Counted from the first letter of the stretch, positions 22,479 through 33,711 are shown. The stretch is 64,000 nt of DNA from an uncultured Alphaproteobacteria bacterium (GCA_951801825.1 CATOOF010000002.1:288441-352440), one strand, 5' to 3'. Made by a program: numbers and translations. Notes: generated from the letters alone by a model not told the origin.

Positions 22479-23738
22479 ATGAAAAAAGCAAAAGATATTA
22501 TGACAACTAAAAACCTGACGCGGCTTGTTGTTGGCATGGCCGTATTGATGACTCTGCTGGCGACATATGTGGTTGTAACAAACCGCCGCCCGGCACTAAT
22601 CAGCAACACATCTGGCAATGAATGCCGTTCTGTGGTTGTGGTAACATCTGGCGACACGCTGTCAAAGCTGCTGTCGGACCAGGGTTTAAGCCATAGTGAA
22701 ATAACGGCAATTGCAGAGGTACTGAAATCTGATGCGGGGATATCGACACTGCGTGCAGACAAGGATAAAATCGAATTCCAGCGCGAAAAAGATGATTCGC
22801 CTGTATCAAAAATTGTGGTTATACCGTCGCCATGGCGCCAGGTTGAACTGACCTGTGACCAAGACGGGGTCTGGAAATGCAATACCGTTGATATAGAGCG
22901 TGATGTTCGCGCCGTTTATCGTGCGGGCGAAATTCTGGACGGGGACAGTTTCTATCTGGCGGGAATGCGCGCCGGCATTCCGGCAGGCATACTGGCAGAC
23001 GTGTACGATTTGCTGGCGTTTGAAATGGACTTTGAGCGCGACATCCGTGCCGGGCAGAAGTTTTCCGTAATGTACGAAGAAAATTTTTCAGAGGGTAAAA
23101 AAATCGATAACGGCCGCGTTATCGCCATATCTTTCCAGGCACTGCGCGGGGATGTAAAAATGTACCGTTTCCGCAAGGCCGACGGCACCACGGGATATTA
23201 CGACGCAGAGGGCAACGGCGCGATAAAGTCTTTGAAGCGCACGCCGATTAACAATGCAAAAATTACCAGCAGCTTTTCCGGCCGCAGAAAGCACCCTGTA
23301 CTGGGGTACACCCGTGCGCATAAGGGCGTGGATTTTCGCGCCGCAACCGGCACCCCGATTCCGGCCGCCGGCGCCGGACGTGTCGTTGCACGCAGTTATA
23401 ACCGCGGGCATGGTAACTTTGTAAAAATTCGCCATAACGGCTCTTATGAGACACTGTATGCGCATATGTCTCGGTTTGCAAAAGGTGTCAACGTAGGCAC
23501 AACCGTACGCCAGGGGCAAATTATAGGATATGCAGGTTCGACCGGAATGTCGACGGGGCCGCATCTGCACTATGAAATAATAAAGAACGGCAAGCATGTA
23601 AACCCCATGACTGTTAAATTGCCGGCCATCAGCAATTTGGGCGCCGCAGACAAAACAAAGTTTGTGGAATATCGCAAGCTGGTTGACAAAGCCATAGAGC
23701 AACTAAAAGACAAGCCGAACCTGTTCATACAGTTGTAA
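22479..23738 (+). CDS. M23-family peptidoglycan endopeptidase
   Basis: TSSFSGRRKHPVLGYTRAHKGVDFRAATGTPI...GPHLHYEIIKNG. Confidence 0.92.
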   Translation: MKKAKDIMTTKNLTRLVVGMAVLMTLLATYVVVTNRRPALISNTSGNECRSVVVVTSGDTLSKLLSDQGLSHSEITAIAEVLKSDAGISTLRADKDKIEFQREKDDSPVSKIVVIPSPWRQVELTCDQDGVWKCNTVDIERDVRAVYRAGEILDGDSFYLAGMRAGIPAGILADVYDLLAFEMDFERDIRAGQKFSVMYEENFSEGKKIDNGRVIAISFQALRGDVKMYRFRKADGTTGYYDAEGNGAIKSLKRTPINNAKITSSFSGRRKHPVLGYTRAHKGVDFRAATGTPIPAAGAGRVVARSYNRGHGNFVKIRHNGSYETLYAHMSRFAKGVNVGTTVRQGQIIGYAGSTGMSTGPHLHYEIIKNGKHVNPMTVKLPAISNLGAADKTKFVEYRKLVDKAIEQLKDKPNLFIQL

Positions 23739-23748
23739 ACACCAATAC

Positions 23749-23780
23749 AAAAAGAGCGACCAAACGTCGCTCTTTTTTTT
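23749..23780. terminator. Rho-independent terminator
   Basis: aaaaagagcgac-caaac-gtcgctctttttttt. Confidence 0.85.
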
Positions 23781-23797
23781 ATTCCCCAGATGGTCGG

Positions 23798-24439
23798 TTA
23801 ACGAAAATACGGGTTTTCACGGCGCAAAATATCTATTGTGGAATCCGGGCCGTGGCCGTGCACAACATACGTATCATCCGGTAAATTCATATTATGCAAA
23901 CGCGATATTGAATCAAACAGTACGCGCCGGTCGCCACCGGGAAAGTCATAACGGCCATATCCGTCACGAAACAGTGTGTCGCCTGTAATTAAAATCTTTT
24001 CACGGGGAAAGTGAAAGCATAACCCGCCCGGCGTATGCCCAGGCGCGGCAATTACATCCATTGGAATTGCATCCAACAGCATATGCCGGCCGGTGTCGAT
24101 TGACACCGGATGTACACAATGCGTACAGATACGCGGGATACCGAAATAGTCCAACAATTCGCCACCCCATCCAATCAACTCATTGTCGGCCGTCGCCATA
24201 TACCACGGCACAGAATATTTTTCCGCCAATCCGGGCGCCGCGGATATATGATCCGGGTGACCATGCGTGGCATATATCGCACGCAGATTCAGGCCGCGCG
24301 CATCCAATACACGCCCCCAGTCATCCACACGACCCCACGGGTCAAAAATCGCCGCATCCCCGCCGCTCGACACCAATATTGAATTGGTGTTCGCGGGGGG
24401 CATGCGTAAAATTTCAAACTTATTTTGCTGATTTTGCAT
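23798..24439 (-). CDS. MBL-fold hydrolase (glyoxalase II-like)
   Basis: ATHGHPDHISA, APGHTPGGLCF, ITGDTLFRDGYGRYDFPGG. Confidence 0.88.
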   Translation of the reverse strand: MQNQQNKFEILRMPPANTNSILVSSGGDAAIFDPWGRVDDWGRVLDARGLNLRAIYATHGHPDHISAAPGLAEKYSVPWYMATADNELIGWGGELLDYFGIPRICTHCVHPVSIDTGRHMLLDAIPMDVIAAPGHTPGGLCFHFPREKILITGDTLFRDGYGRYDFPGGDRRVLFDSISRLHNMNLPDDTYVVHGHGPDSTIDILRRENPYFR

Positions 24440-26327
24440 TTTTAGATGCCCGGGGCGATTTTGTCGACTTCTTTTTAGAACCTTTGATTATGTCCTTTAT
24501 CTCGTCCCCGGTCAGGGTTTCACGGGCCAGTAACTCTTCGGCCAGGCGGCATACCGTATCGCGATTTTGGCGCAACAATTTCGTTGCATCCGCATATGCG
24601 GCATCCATCCATTTGCGAATTTCAGAATCAACGATTTCTGCGGTTTTTTCCGATGCATTTTCCAGCGGCGCACGTGAATTAAATGCCGCGGCCTGGTTTA
24701 TCGCAACCATACCTATTTTCGGCGACAACCCCGCCGTTGTTATGGAATAGCGTGCCAGACGCGTCGCAGAGGCAATGTCAGATTCCGCACCGGTTGTTAT
24801 TTTATCAGAACCAAAAAACACCTCTTCGGCGGCACGGCCGGCCAACGACATGGCCAGCGTGGCGCGAACCTCTGCGATGGTCATGGAAACCTTGTCATCT
24901 ATTGGCAGATGCTGAACCATGCCCAGGGCACGACCACGCGGGATAATTGTCGCCTTGTGTATGGGATCTATTACATCAGAATACACCTGTGAGACAAATG
25001 CATGACCGGCCTCATGATAAGCGGTCAGCTTTTTATCCTCTGGCCGCATTTTGCGAATCTTGCGCGGGCCCATCAGAATCTTGTCACGCGCCTCTTCCAC
25101 ATCGGCGCTGGTAATTTCTTTGCGGCCCTGGCGAACGGCATGCAGTGCGGCCTCATTCAATAAATTCTCTAAATCTGCGCCAGAAAATCCGGTGGTGCCA
25201 CGTGCAATATCTTGCAGGCTGACCGATGAATCAACCTTTACCTTTTTTGAATACAGGTCCAAAATTTCACGCCGACCGCTCATATCGGGTAAATCAATAT
25301 AAACCTGGCGATCAAAACGGCCCGGTCGCAACAACGCAGGGTCCAGCATGTCAACACGGTTTGTCGCACCGATTACGATAATGCCGGTATCGTTTGAAAA
25401 TCCGTCCATCTCTATCAACAGCTGGTTCAGGGTCTGTTCCCTATCCTGGTCGTTAAAAGAGTGCTGGCTGCGGCGCTGGCCGATGGCGTCTATTTCGTCA
25501 ATAAACAAAATACACGGCGCATTACGCTTTGCCATTTCAAAAATCTCTTTGATTTTGGCAACCCCCAGCCCGACAATTATACCTGAAAAATCACTGCCTG
25601 ATGCGGCAAAGAACGGAACGTTTGCCTCACCCGCGATGGCACGCGCCAAAAGAGTTTTTCCGGTACCAGGCTGGCCCGACAGTAATATTCCGCGCGGAAC
25701 ACGGGCACCGACCGCCTTGAACTTGTCCTTGTTCTTAAGAAAGTCAACTATCTCCATTAATTCCTGTTTTTCAGAATCAATGCCAGCGACATCCTTGAAT
25801 GTGGTCTTGCTGCCGGTGGCAATTTTTGTCGGATTCTGGCCCAGGATACTGCGCCCGACACCCGCCGCACCGCCACGCATGCCACGGAATAACCACCATA
25901 TAAACAACAGCCCCATCAAAATTGGAACCCATGTCCCCAGATAATCCAGCCATGTTTTGGATGTATCAATGGATATGGATGTCCCGTTTGATGCCAGCTT
26001 TTCCAGCAATTCCGGATCATATGCAATTGTTGCCTTGTAATTTGTGCCGTCGGCCAGGGTGCCGGTGGCATCACTGCCGCGTATTTTCATTGTTTTAATA
26101 TCAGGCGAACGACGCAGAACGTCCGAGAAAGACAACTCTATCGGGCGCGCCACACCCGAACCGCCCATTGGCATTGGCGCCCCGTTGCCCGCCATAAACG
26201 CACGCCCCACAACCGCAACAAAAAGAGCGATAAAAATAATCAAAAATATTGAAGAACCGTCCTTCTTTTTGTTGCCAAAAAGATCATTTTTCTTTTTCTG
26301 AATTTTATTATGAATGTTTGCTTTCAT
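24420..26327 (-). CDS. ftsH: ATP-dependent zinc metalloprotease FtsH
   Basis: Walker A GQPGTGKTLLARAIAGEA, SRH region, HEAGH. Confidence 0.96.
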   Translation of the reverse strand: MKANIHNKIQKKKNDLFGNKKKDGSSIFLIIFIALFVAVVGRAFMAGNGAPMPMGGSGVARPIELSFSDVLRRSPDIKTMKIRGSDATGTLADGTNYKATIAYDPELLEKLASNGTSISIDTSKTWLDYLGTWVPILMGLLFIWWLFRGMRGGAAGVGRSILGQNPTKIATGSKTTFKDVAGIDSEKQELMEIVDFLKNKDKFKAVGARVPRGILLSGQPGTGKTLLARAIAGEANVPFFAASGSDFSGIIVGLGVAKIKEIFEMAKRNAPCILFIDEIDAIGQRRSQHSFNDQDREQTLNQLLIEMDGFSNDTGIIVIGATNRVDMLDPALLRPGRFDRQVYIDLPDMSGRREILDLYSKKVKVDSSVSLQDIARGTTGFSGADLENLLNEAALHAVRQGRKEITSADVEEARDKILMGPRKIRKMRPEDKKLTAYHEAGHAFVSQVYSDVIDPIHKATIIPRGRALGMVQHLPIDDKVSMTIAEVRATLAMSLAGRAAEEVFFGSDKITTGAESDIASATRLARYSITTAGLSPKIGMVAINQAAAFNSRAPLENASEKTAEIVDSEIRKWMDAAYADATKLLRQNRDTVCRLAEELLARETLTGDEIKDIIKGSKKKSTKSPRASKNAKSAK

Positions 26328-27279
26328 GTTTTTTCCTAAAACTTGTACGCGCACCTTCGCGGGCGATTAAAATTCGATGCCCCAGGCGCCGGATAACACA
26401 CCGCCCCAGCGTGAATTTACAATCGGATTTTAATTTGTTTTCTGCCGCCTCTAATGATTTTAAACGTGGCTGATACTCTCCCCCGCCTATCTTCATTATC
26501 AGCGCTGCGATAAACTTTAGTCTAATATCCAGCTCCAGGTCAAATAGAAAAGAATCAGAAAAAATTGCACGGTCACCATCCATCACATCCGAAACCGCAG
26601 AATCTATATCAATCGCGACCGCATCACGGGCACGCCCCAAATTTCGCATCGCCAGCAAGATACGCGCATCAGATATCCCCAGAACGTCGCGCAGTACATG
26701 CCTGTTGCACCGCATCCGCACACGTGCATAACGCATGTCTTCGTTCATTTCGTCATGAAAATATTTAATGTTGCGGGTGTCACAGTATTGCGTCAACTCG
26801 TCCCGGGAAACATTAAGCAGGGGGCGCAAAATTTTTATCCCGTTACGCATCGTGACATCACGCATCCCCGCCAGGCCCGTAACCCCGCTGCCCCGTGCCA
26901 GATTTAGCAAAAATGTCTCTATCTGGTCATCGGCCTGGTGCGCAACCGCCAGATGTTCTATTCCATTGTCGCGACAAAAGTCCGTCATCAATTTATATCG
27001 CGCATGGCGGGCCGCCGCCTCTAGCCCGCTGGCGGGTTTCGGACCGCGCCAATGCAAAATATGACATTTTACCCCAAGACTATCAGACAAATCGCGAACA
27101 TATTGAGCCTCTGTCTCGGCGGCCGCACGCAGGCCGTGATTTACATGCAGAACAACAACATCCGCGCCAATCGCCACCATCCAGTGCAGCAAAGCCACCG
27201 AATCCACACCGCCACTGACCGCGACAGCCATTGGCACGTGATTAAAACGAGTCATAAAATCCTTAAAGTTTTGATTCAT
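26308..27279 (-). CDS. tilS: tRNA(Ile)-lysidine synthetase
   Basis: AVAVSGGVDSVALLHW PP-loop; AVAHQADDQIETFLLNLARGSG. Confidence 0.94.
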   Translation of the reverse strand: MNQNFKDFMTRFNHVPMAVAVSGGVDSVALLHWMVAIGADVVVLHVNHGLRAAAETEAQYVRDLSDSLGVKCHILHWRGPKPASGLEAAARHARYKLMTDFCRDNGIEHLAVAHQADDQIETFLLNLARGSGVTGLAGMRDVTMRNGIKILRPLLNVSRDELTQYCDTRNIKYFHDEMNEDMRYARVRMRCNRHVLRDVLGISDARILLAMRNLGRARDAVAIDIDSAVSDVMDGDRAIFSDSFLFDLELDIRLKFIAALIMKIGGGEYQPRLKSLEAAENKLKSDCKFTLGRCVIRRLGHRILIAREGARTSFRKKHESKHS

Positions 27280-27329
27280 AACAGACTTATTTTATGCTAT
27301 AATTCGCAAAAATAAAGGAAAAAGGACAA

Positions 27330-27884
27330 ATGGCAGGAAGGTTAAAATCCATTGCAGTATATTGCGGACATCAATACGGCAACAATCCCCGGTTTAAGGC
27401 CGATGCGGAAAAAATTGGCAAAATGTTGGCCCAAAATGGTATAAAAATGGTGTTTGGCGGCGGTAATGTCGGCCTGATGGGAACCGTCGCAACGGCGGCA
27501 CTGGAAAACGGCGGACATGTTACAGGCATAACCACGCATGACGTGGTCGCAAAACAAGAGCCAATGCACGAAGGAATTGACGCGTTTGAAATTGCAGGCG
27601 GCGTGAATGAACGAAAGCAGAAAATGTTCGACCTGTCTGATGGGTTTATTATTTTACCGGGCGGTACGGGAACCCTGAACGAGCTGACTGATATTATGAC
27701 AATGCAACAAATTGGCGAGACGAACAAGCCTCTGTTCTTTATGAACACCGCACATTTCTGGGCACCGTTTGCACGACTGCTGATTCATATGAAAGAAACA
27801 GGATTTTTCGTACGCCCCGAAGATTACAATATCCACGCGGCCACCACGCCAGAGGCACTGATGGAAAAAGTACTGAACTATTAA
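27330..27884 (+). CDS. LOG-family nucleoside 5'-monophosphate phosphoribohydrolase
   Basis: VFGGGNVGLMGTVA, ERKQKMFDLSDGFIILPGGTGTLNEL. Confidence 0.93.
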   Translation: MAGRLKSIAVYCGHQYGNNPRFKADAEKIGKMLAQNGIKMVFGGGNVGLMGTVATAALENGGHVTGITTHDVVAKQEPMHEGIDAFEIAGGVNERKQKMFDLSDGFIILPGGTGTLNELTDIMTMQQIGETNKPLFFMNTAHFWAPFARLLIHMKETGFFVRPEDYNIHAATTPEALMEKVLNY

Positions 27885-28096
27885 TATTCTAAAACTTTAT
27901 CGCGGGCGGTTTGCCCGCGAATTATTTTTATAGTGCTTTTCGGCACCCCCAGATGCTTTGCCAGCATCTTTATAACCGCCGCATTCGCATCGCCATCGGC
28001 CGGTGCGGCGGTAGTATATACGCGACAGGTCCCGTCCGCCTGAGGTTCCACGGCATTACGGCGGGCACGCGGAATAACACGAACGGTTAGCTGCAT
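27881..28096 (-). CDS. DUF167 (YggU-type) protein
   Basis: VRVIPRARRNAV...APADGDANAAVIKMLAKHLGVPKSTIKIIRG. Confidence 0.88.
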   Translation of the reverse strand: MQLTVRVIPRARRNAVEPQADGTCRVYTTAAPADGDANAAVIKMLAKHLGVPKSTIKIIRGQTARDKVLEY

Positions 28097-28467
28097 ATTT
28101 CCGACACTGCCTTAAATAATTCTTCGCGACGCGAACCAGAAACCAAATGCAAATGAAAATGAAATACCGACTGTTTAAAGAACGGTGCATCCGCCCCGGA
28201 ATTTGCGAATATGTTAAAGTTGTTTTCAATCCCCAGCTTTTTTGCGGTCTGTCTGAAACAATCCCAAAAACCGGCCTGCTGGGCAGCGGTGGCGTTCGCT
28301 GTAAAATCCAGAATATTTTCATACGGCCCCTTTGGTATTATTAGCACGTGCGTTTCAAACAAAGGGTTTATATCATTAAAGCTGAGCGCATATTCATTCT
28401 CAACAATTGCGTCGCATGGTATTTCACCGCGGGCAATTTTTGCAAATACATTATTCTGGTCATACAT
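28087..28467 (-). CDS. HIT-family hydrolase
   Basis: NVFAKIARGEIPCDAIVENEYALSFNDINP...QSVFHFHLHLVSG. Confidence 0.93.
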   Translation of the reverse strand: MYDQNNVFAKIARGEIPCDAIVENEYALSFNDINPLFETHVLIIPKGPYENILDFTANATAAQQAGFWDCFRQTAKKLGIENNFNIFANSGADAPFFKQSVFHFHLHLVSGSRREELFKAVSEICS

Positions 28468-28527
28468 AGTTTTATTCCCCTTGTCTGATTGGTTTCAGAA
28501 TAGTACACTGGGCCTGTAAAAGCAAGA

Positions 28528-28556
28528 CTTGAAATTGACAACGCGCTAACTATATA
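28528..28556 (+). promoter_or_regulatory. Candidate RpoH (sigma-32)-type promoter of groES-groEL
   Basis: CTTGAAATTGACAACGCGCTAACTATATAA, CTTGAA-type -35 and TATAT-type -10; no CIRCE repeat seen. Confidence 0.45.
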
Positions 28557-28579
28557 AAGCGTACAGCAAAGGAGATAAA

Positions 28580-28867
28580 ATGCTAAAACCATTAAACAAT
28601 TATGTTCTGCTGGAACGGATGGAGGAAGAAACCAAAACCGCCGGCGGCATTATTATTCCTGACAACGCAAAAGAAAAACCATCCCGCGGACGCGTTATCG
28701 CAGTCGGTGACGGCGAAATTTCACACGGCGTGCGCGTACCTATGACGGTAAAAACAGGTGACGTCGTTATGTTTGCAAAATGGGCATCCAGCGCAAACGA
28801 AGTAAAAATCGACGGCCGCGATTATGTAATTATAAAAGAAAGCGACATTCTGGGAATTTTGAAATAA
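28580..28867 (+). CDS. groES: Co-chaperonin GroES
   Basis: [33 protein letters not shown]. Confidence 0.97.
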   Translation: MLKPLNNYVLLERMEEETKTAGGIIIPDNAKEKPSRGRVIAVGDGEISHGVRVPMTVKTGDVVMFAKWASSANEVKIDGRDYVIIKESDILGILK

Positions 28868-28880
28868 GAAAGGAAAGACA

Positions 28881-30500
28881 ATGGCAAAAGAAATCGTATT
28901 TAATACGGATAAACTGGCGGCGGGGGTCGACAAACTGGCCAATGCTGTAAAAATTACAATGGGGCCAAAGGGACGCACGGTTGTTATTGAAAAATCATAC
29001 GGCGCCCCGGCAGCGACCAAGGACGGCGTTACCGTGGCCAAGGCGGTATCACTGGCCGACCCCCAGGAAAACATCGGCGCCCGCATGATTCAGGAAGTGG
29101 CAAAAAAAGCCGGTGACGATGCCGGCGACGGCACAACAACGGCGACCGTACTGGCACAAAAACTTATCCGTGAGGGCCGTCGCGTTATTGCCGCCGGAAT
29201 GAACCCGATGGATATAAAACGCGGCATCGATATCGCAACAGCGGCCGTCGTCGCAGATATTGACAAGCATGCACGTCCTGTTAAAAACAGCGCGGAAATA
29301 GCCCAGGTGGCGACCATATCTGCAAACTCTGACCGGGATATCGGCGAAAAAATCGCAGATGCGATGGAAAAAGTCGGAAAAGAAGGGGTTATCACTGTTG
29401 AAGAGGCAAAAGGACTGGACACAGAAATTGATGTTGTAGAAGGCATGCAGTTTGAGCAGGGATTTATGTCGCCCTATTTCGTTACAAACAGCGAAAAAAT
29501 GCTGGCCGAGCTGGAAGGCGCACAGATTTTGGTATCAGAAAAGAAAATAACGGGCCTGCAGGCATTACTGCCCATACTGGAACCGATTGCTCAGTCCGGC
29601 CGTCCACTGCTGATTATCGCAGAAGATGTTGAGTCTGAGGCACTGGCAACATTGGTATTAAACCGTCTGCGCGGCGGACTGAAGGTTTGCGCGGTTAAGG
29701 CACCAGGATTTGGCGACCGCCGCAAAGAAATGCTGAAAGACATCGCAATTGTAACAGGCGCAACCGTTATATCCGACGATATGGGAATGACATTTGACAA
29801 TATATCAATGGATGTGTTGGGAACAGCAAAAAAAGTCGTTGTATCCAAAGATTCAACACTGTTGGCGCACGGGGGCGGCGATAAAAAAGCCATCGCGGCG
29901 CGTGCCGATGAAATCCGCAATGCAATCAGCGCCACATCCAGCGATTATGACCGTGAAAAACTGGCGGAACGCTTAGCCAAACTGGTTGGCGGTGTTGCCG
30001 TCATCAAGGTCGGCGGCATGACAGAGGTTGAAGTTAAAGAAAAGAAAGACCGTGTTGACGATGCATTGGCGGCAACACGCGCCGCGGTCGAGGGCGGAAT
30101 TGTTGCCGGGGGCGGTGTTGCACTGGTACGCGCGGTTGCGGCACTGGATAAAATAAAGGGGGCAAACGCGGACCAAAACGTCGGAATTGATATAGTACGT
30201 CGTGCATTGGTTGCACCATGTGCACAAATCGCGGAAAACGCGGGAGTATCCGGCGAAATTGTCGTTGGCAAGGTATCCGAGGCCAAGGATTACAACACCG
30301 GATACAACGCCCAGACAGGCGAATATGTGGATATGATGAAGGCGGGTATTATCGATCCGGCAAAGGTTGTAAAAACAGCAATTGCGGCCGCGGCCAGCAC
30401 GGCGGGCGTAATGCTGACAACAGGGGCGGTAATGTCTGAAATCCCAGAAGAAAAACCGGCCGGCGGCGCAATGCCGGCGGGAATGCCCGGAATGATGTAA
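28881..30500 (+). CDS. groEL: Chaperonin GroEL
   Basis: Full-length, [14 protein letters not shown]-rich C-terminus. Confidence 0.98.
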   Translation: MAKEIVFNTDKLAAGVDKLANAVKITMGPKGRTVVIEKSYGAPAATKDGVTVAKAVSLADPQENIGARMIQEVAKKAGDDAGDGTTTATVLAQKLIREGRRVIAAGMNPMDIKRGIDIATAAVVADIDKHARPVKNSAEIAQVATISANSDRDIGEKIADAMEKVGKEGVITVEEAKGLDTEIDVVEGMQFEQGFMSPYFVTNSEKMLAELEGAQILVSEKKITGLQALLPILEPIAQSGRPLLIIAEDVESEALATLVLNRLRGGLKVCAVKAPGFGDRRKEMLKDIAIVTGATVISDDMGMTFDNISMDVLGTAKKVVVSKDSTLLAHGGGDKKAIAARADEIRNAISATSSDYDREKLAERLAKLVGGVAVIKVGGMTEVEVKEKKDRVDDALAATRAAVEGGIVAGGGVALVRAVAALDKIKGANADQNVGIDIVRRALVAPCAQIAENAGVSGEIVVGKVSEAKDYNTGYNAQTGEYVDMMKAGIIDPAKVVKTAIAAAASTAGVMLTTGAVMSEIPEEKPAGGAMPAGMPGMM

Positions 30501-30602
30501 GAAAAATCCCCCGTTATATTTGGAGATGGAAAAATGACACTTTTTCCGCGCGGAGGATATGTAAACTATACATGAAAACTTTCCTAATGCCAGATAATTT
30601 TA

Positions 30603-31355
30603 TCAGCGGCCGTATCCGGACACACAATCCCAATAACGCGCCATTCTATTGCCCAATACGGACGGGGCGATACGGGGAACGGAACAATGCATGTCTGTTT
30701 TATTACCCAAATAGTCGCCAACCGAATATCCAACCAGCTTAGAATCAACATCAAAATATGCAAACATAGGCCGATGTGCGACATTTACAACGTCTGCATC
30801 AAAATTCGGATTAATTTTACAACATTTATCCGCCAGGGCACGATGACATTTAAAAACCGGAACACATTCGCAATGAGGTGCGCGAATGTTGGACTTTTCA
30901 TGACGATTTGTTCCGCATTGCGACGAATATCCGTGGCTGCGGTAAAACGCCTCTGCCTTGACCAACGATACCAGTTCAACCCGATTTGCAAAAACAGATA
31001 TCGCGCGCTCGGCCTGTTGTAACAGACTGCGACCGACATGCATCTGCTGATAATTCTTTAATACATACAGTGACTGTATGGTCGCGCAGCGACCACGCGC
31101 GTCGCCTTGGATAAAACCTATCATTTCTGTACCGTCGTATGCACCGAATGCAAAATTCGTACCGCGAACCCACTTTTTCTTATCGCCGACCACCATTTCA
31201 CTGATTTCTGCGGCACCCATGCGGTAATTATAGTTTGTTAACATGGCCGAGGCACATATGTTTGCAAAATTAGTCCACACACCGGGTGCAGCCTGATTAA
31301 AAATTGGTATAATTGTTATATCTTGCATACTTAAAATATAATACATATTATTCAT
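30603..31355 (-). CDS. GNAT-family acetyltransferase
   Basis: ATIQSLYVLKNYQQMHVGRSLLQQAERA...AEAFYRSHGY. Confidence 0.75.
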   Translation of the reverse strand: MNNMYYILSMQDITIIPIFNQAAPGVWTNFANICASAMLTNYNYRMGAAEISEMVVGDKKKWVRGTNFAFGAYDGTEMIGFIQGDARGRCATIQSLYVLKNYQQMHVGRSLLQQAERAISVFANRVELVSLVKAEAFYRSHGYSSQCGTNRHEKSNIRAPHCECVPVFKCHRALADKCCKINPNFDADVVNVAHRPMFAYFDVDSKLVGYSVGDYLGNKTDMHCSVPRIAPSVLGNRMARYWDCVSGYGR

Positions 31356-31426
31356 TTGTCAATATTATAAAGATTTTTATTCTTGTGAAAAAGACAAAGT
31401 ATAATGTATAATACATTATCAAACAG

Positions 31427-32449
31427 ATGACTCAGAAAAAAGCCTCATTTTGCGCGTTATTTACAATTATCGGCCTGATTGCGCCAACAATGGCGACCGG
31501 GGGATTTCTGACCGCAGAAAAGTTTCCAGATACAATACACGACGTTTCCTTTGACGCCCAGATAGAAAACAAGGCGGCCGGGTATGCCCCATATGCCGAC
31601 GCCAGTCCATATATGCACATTCAGCTTCAGTCAATAAATGACGCACTGGCGGACGAGGTTCAACGTATAGAGCAGGAACATGAATTTTATTGTATGGGCG
31701 CCGGCGCAAACAAGCCAGAATGCATGCCATACGTTCCCGACGCGACGCAGGGTGTCACACCCCAGGTACAAAACAATACTTCAGAAAATACAGCCGGGGA
31801 CACAACCGCATCAACCGCCGGTAATGCCGCAAATGACACGACCGCCGCGCAGCCCCCCATTGCCACAACAGACGCATATTGTGCAAAAACCAGTCCCAAT
31901 ATTCCACGCGGCCAGACAATGCCACTGGGGGTGCCGGTATCATCTGATTTGGACATTTACAATAAAGCAAAGCGCGGACTGGTCTGTTCTGGGTTTGCCG
32001 TGGCACGCGGTGGCGGTCATACACACCAAGGAAACGACATTGGATGTAATAAAAAATATTTTGACACGCCTATATTTGCAACCGCGGAAGGAATTGTATC
32101 TATTGTAAAACCGGACCACGCACAGTCAACGGCGGGAAACTATGTTGTTATAAAGCATGCCGACGGGTTTGAATCATGGTATATGCATCTGAACAAGATA
32201 CTGGTAACCCAGGGCCAGCGCATCCAGGCCGGATGCCAAATAGGCACCATGGGATATACCGGCGGCAGTCTGGGCCTAAAAAAACAGGGCAAGAAATTTC
32301 GCATGAATATTGATATTACACACCTGCATTACGAATTACACAACACCAACAAGGCCCCTATAATGAACACCCCCAAGGGACCGATAAACTTAAAATATGG
32401 ACGCGACAAGGCATTTGACCCAATTGAAATGCTGAAATATAATCCATAA
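31427..32449 (+). CDS. M23-family peptidase (secreted)
   Basis: GGGHTHQGNDIGC...GNYVVIKHADGFESWYMHLNKILV...THLHYELH. Confidence 0.88.
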   Translation: MTQKKASFCALFTIIGLIAPTMATGGFLTAEKFPDTIHDVSFDAQIENKAAGYAPYADASPYMHIQLQSINDALADEVQRIEQEHEFYCMGAGANKPECMPYVPDATQGVTPQVQNNTSENTAGDTTASTAGNAANDTTAAQPPIATTDAYCAKTSPNIPRGQTMPLGVPVSSDLDIYNKAKRGLVCSGFAVARGGGHTHQGNDIGCNKKYFDTPIFATAEGIVSIVKPDHAQSTAGNYVVIKHADGFESWYMHLNKILVTQGQRIQAGCQIGTMGYTGGSLGLKKQGKKFRMNIDITHLHYELHNTNKAPIMNTPKGPINLKYGRDKAFDPIEMLKYNP

Positions 32450-32451
32450 AA

Positions 32452-32471
32452 AGGGCGCCTGGTGGCGCCCT
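32452..32471. terminator. Hairpin terminator
   Basis: agggcgcc-tggt-ggcgccct followed by T-rich tract. Confidence 0.6.
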
Positions 32472-32478
32472 GCTTTTA

Positions 32479-33564
32479 CTATTGTATTACAACAGGAATT
32501 ATCGTCTCGCGCATTACAGCATCAAGCGGATGCGACTGAAATGATACAGTTTCAAAGTCTATATCGTTCATGTTAATAGAGCGAATAGCACTGTTGTACA
32601 TCGTTCTGTAATAAATCATTTTACCGGCCATGTCTATAACAACAGTCCACTGGGTGGCTGCCGGCATATCAACCGGCGGTTTCGCATCCTTGAACTGTAC
32701 CGCCAGTGGTACATCAAAATTATTTAGGATATGGAATGCATGCATTGACGCATCATACCCTGTCGCCAGCGGCGTATGATATGACGACAAGAATGCCGCA
32801 CGCACAAACCGCGATGGCGGCGTGAAATCCCCGGGCAGTCCTAAAAATCCGCTGCCATGGCCAAATGCACGCAGAGTCAGCGCCCCCAATTTTGTCGGCC
32901 CCGCCGTTCCCGGCACCAGGTTTACATAATTGTTAAGATTTGCAACCTGCCAGGGATAACCGGGGGCATTTGTCAGAACACCTATTTCACTTTCGTAGAA
33001 ATGCGGCACACCATCTGTTATTTCCAATACAACCTGGCGGCCGGTGCGGTCTGTTATACGCCAATGAACCGTTGACGCATCCGGATATATATTTACTATT
33101 GTGACATCGCGTATGGCATCCATTACTTCTTCAACAGTGGCAAAGCGCGCCAACATCCATGATACCAGCTGCAAATCCCCAATTGTCTTTTCTGCATCGG
33201 CATTGTTAAATGTCTGATATTCACCGTATTCGGGGAAATAAAACAATGCCGCCGACAAACCGGCCTCATTTATACCGTCGACAAGGAACTCGCTCTGTTC
33301 CATACCCATACCAACATAACCGTACTTGGTCGTGAACTCAAGACCAGTATCCGGCCCAGCCGGCGTAATGGCGCGAACGGTATGATTGCGTGGCGCAACA
33401 ACATATATGTTATCCATTTTTGCACCAGACCAATCGATTGTACGGCCAACAATGGTGGAACCATCATTGGATTTCAGGGTGATACCCGTACAGGCATCCG
33501 CCCTGTTGGACTGAACTGCCGCCAGAACGGCAATCAGCGCTGGAAGTATTTTTTTCGTGGACAT
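32479..33564 (-). CDS. Exported choloylglycine hydrolase-family (Ntn) amidase
   Basis: Signal peptide ending ...SNRADA|CTGITLKSNDGSTIVGRTIDW with N-terminal nucleophile Cys. Confidence 0.88.
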   Translation of the reverse strand: MSTKKILPALIAVLAAVQSNRADACTGITLKSNDGSTIVGRTIDWSGAKMDNIYVVAPRNHTVRAITPAGPDTGLEFTTKYGYVGMGMEQSEFLVDGINEAGLSAALFYFPEYGEYQTFNNADAEKTIGDLQLVSWMLARFATVEEVMDAIRDVTIVNIYPDASTVHWRITDRTGRQVVLEITDGVPHFYESEIGVLTNAPGYPWQVANLNNYVNLVPGTAGPTKLGALTLRAFGHGSGFLGLPGDFTPPSRFVRAAFLSSYHTPLATGYDASMHAFHILNNFDVPLAVQFKDAKPPVDMPAATQWTVVIDMAGKMIYYRTMYNSAIRSINMNDIDFETVSFQSHPLDAVMRETIIPVVIQ

Positions 33565-33711
33565 ATGTCAATTATGGCGCCCCAACAAATTAAAGTGTAT
33601 AGGAACGGTCTCTGGGGGTTCAGATTACTGCGATACAAATGTGGCAGTTTACCTATAAAAAAACGCCGGTACATTAAAAACACAGGGTACCGTGCGGTAC
33701 CCTGTATAATA

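Noticed and set aside
28500-28580. CIRCE operator upstream of groES
   Set aside because: Searched for TTAGCACTC-N9-GAGTGCTAA and did not find it; only an RpoH-type promoter pattern is supportable.
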